64,000 bases of DNA. It comes from Clostridium bowmanii (GTDB lineage Bacteria > Bacillota > Clostridia > Clostridiales > Clostridiaceae). Positions 63,592-64,000 of this stretch are shown here, one piece after another. The stretch lies in assembly GCF_018861315.1 (NCBI RefSeq), contig NZ_JAHLDL010000013.1, forward strand, positions 1 through 64,000, read 5' to 3'. The number at the start of each line of letters is the position of its first letter. Within the stretch, counting starts at the first letter, position 1. The translations under genes and the position numbers were made by a program. The notes below the pieces were generated by a model that had not been told where the DNA came from, did no database searches, and worked only from the letters and a program-made list of their open reading frames with translations.

Positions 63592-63951
63592 TTATTTTAC
63601 TTTGAAATATTTTTTAAATTTTTCTATCCTATTTGAAAATTCTTCATCGGTAAAATACCCGATTTCCTTCAATTCATTTAGAACTTTTTCAGATTTGTGA
63701 TATTGCTCATAATCTTCATCTTCTGTGCCTATTTTCTGATATATTTCAATTACTTCATCAAGTTCAGTTGGACTTAATATATCTATATCCCGTAACTTAA
63801 CTAATCCAAAGTCTTGTTGATATATTCTCTCCTCATCTGGTTCATTTATTAATGGTATAATTGCTAATCTAACAGCAAAGTAAATAACAGAAAAAAGAAG
63901 AATTATTAATAAAAAAACACTCCAACGCTCATTATATTCACTCCCATCCAA
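63592..63951 (-). CDS. Membrane protein with short C-terminal SHOCT-like region
   Basis: 119 codons. One membrane helix (WSVFLLIILLFSVIYFAVRLAIIPL) near the N-terminus, an acidic middle, and LNELKEIGYFTDEEFSNRIEKFKKYF, like the SHOCT oligomerisation motif (LkeLkdkGliTeeEFeakK). The start is uncertain: TTG 63951 has no clear ribosome binding site, and the window ends 49 bases upstream. Function unknown. Confidence 0.55.
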   Translation of the reverse strand: MDGSEYNERWSVFLLIILLFSVIYFAVRLAIIPLINEPDEERIYQQDFGLVKLRDIDILSPTELDEVIEIYQKIGTEDEDYEQYHKSEKVLNELKEIGYFTDEEFSNRIEKFKKYFKVK

Positions 63952-64000
63952 AATATTGTAATGATTATTCCCTCGCTACCCCCCTTATAAATTAACTCTT

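Overview
The window looks like chromosome of a low-GC, endospore-forming, anaerobic Firmicute, most likely Clostridium sensu stricto. The base composition is strongly AT-rich, Shine-Dalgarno sequences are strong (GGAGG type) and TTG/GTG starts are common. The gene set fits: spo0A, a BirA-controlled bioB-bioY operon, an AddAB-like nuclease pair, two methyl-accepting chemotaxis proteins, a PASTA-type Ser/Thr kinase and a ykkC guanidine riboswitch. I see no rRNA, tRNA, CRISPR array, intact insertion sequence or prophage. Identifications come from reading motifs; no database search was run.

Layout. 0-3.3 kb: gene scraps, class I fructose-bisphosphate aldolase, then the biotin synthase/biotin uptake operon with its operator. 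3.4-8.8 kb: a secreted DUF1002 protein, an opine-type dehydrogenase, then decayed material (frameshifted CWB2 surface protein, MoxR/DUF4129 fossil, TnpB-like fragment). 9-11.8 kb: spo0A, two truncated enzymes and an acetyltransferase. 12.2-15.6 kb: tryptophan catabolism (tryptophanase, a Na+-coupled NSS transporter and its 41-residue small subunit). 15.6-26 kb: PASTA kinase, HipA-like kinase, and the overlapping addB-addA pair. 26-33.8 kb: small proteins, a diguanylate cyclase, a WYL regulator, an envelope cluster (DedA, PAP2 phosphatase, phosphodiester glycosidase, membrane-anchored propeller) and a wrecked 5'-nucleotidase carrying an insertion. 33.9-49 kb: nitroreductase, chemoreceptors, TM2 and DUF2628 membrane proteins, NlpC/P60 hydrolase, PH-domain protein, an Imm5-like protein, MFS and HIT proteins. 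49-58.8 kb: YbaK-type deacylase, MFS, amidase_6, a PII-like/antiporter pair, an Fe-S protein, sporulation-type small proteins, a DUF4392 protein and an HD hydrolase. 58.9-64 kb: guanidinium exporter with riboswitch, then mostly gene remains (histidine kinase, TauE/SafE, DUF4829-like lipoprotein, ABC ATPase) around an Mpv17-like protein, DUF441 and a YtrA-type regulator whose operator survives.

Two themes stand out. First, at least a dozen genes are broken, truncated or reduced to one end, often with the promoter or terminator intact, so this is an eroding accessory region. Second, several non-coding elements recur: a roughly 140-bp intergenic repeat (three copies), a 75-bp promoter-proximal element (two copies) and a palindromic terminator module (three loci). 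The most testable biological ideas are the tnaA-transporter-small-subunit operon, the PII-like protein overlapping a channel-only antiporter, the AddAB-like pair with iron-staple-like cysteines in the helicase subunit, and the two recurring non-coding elements.
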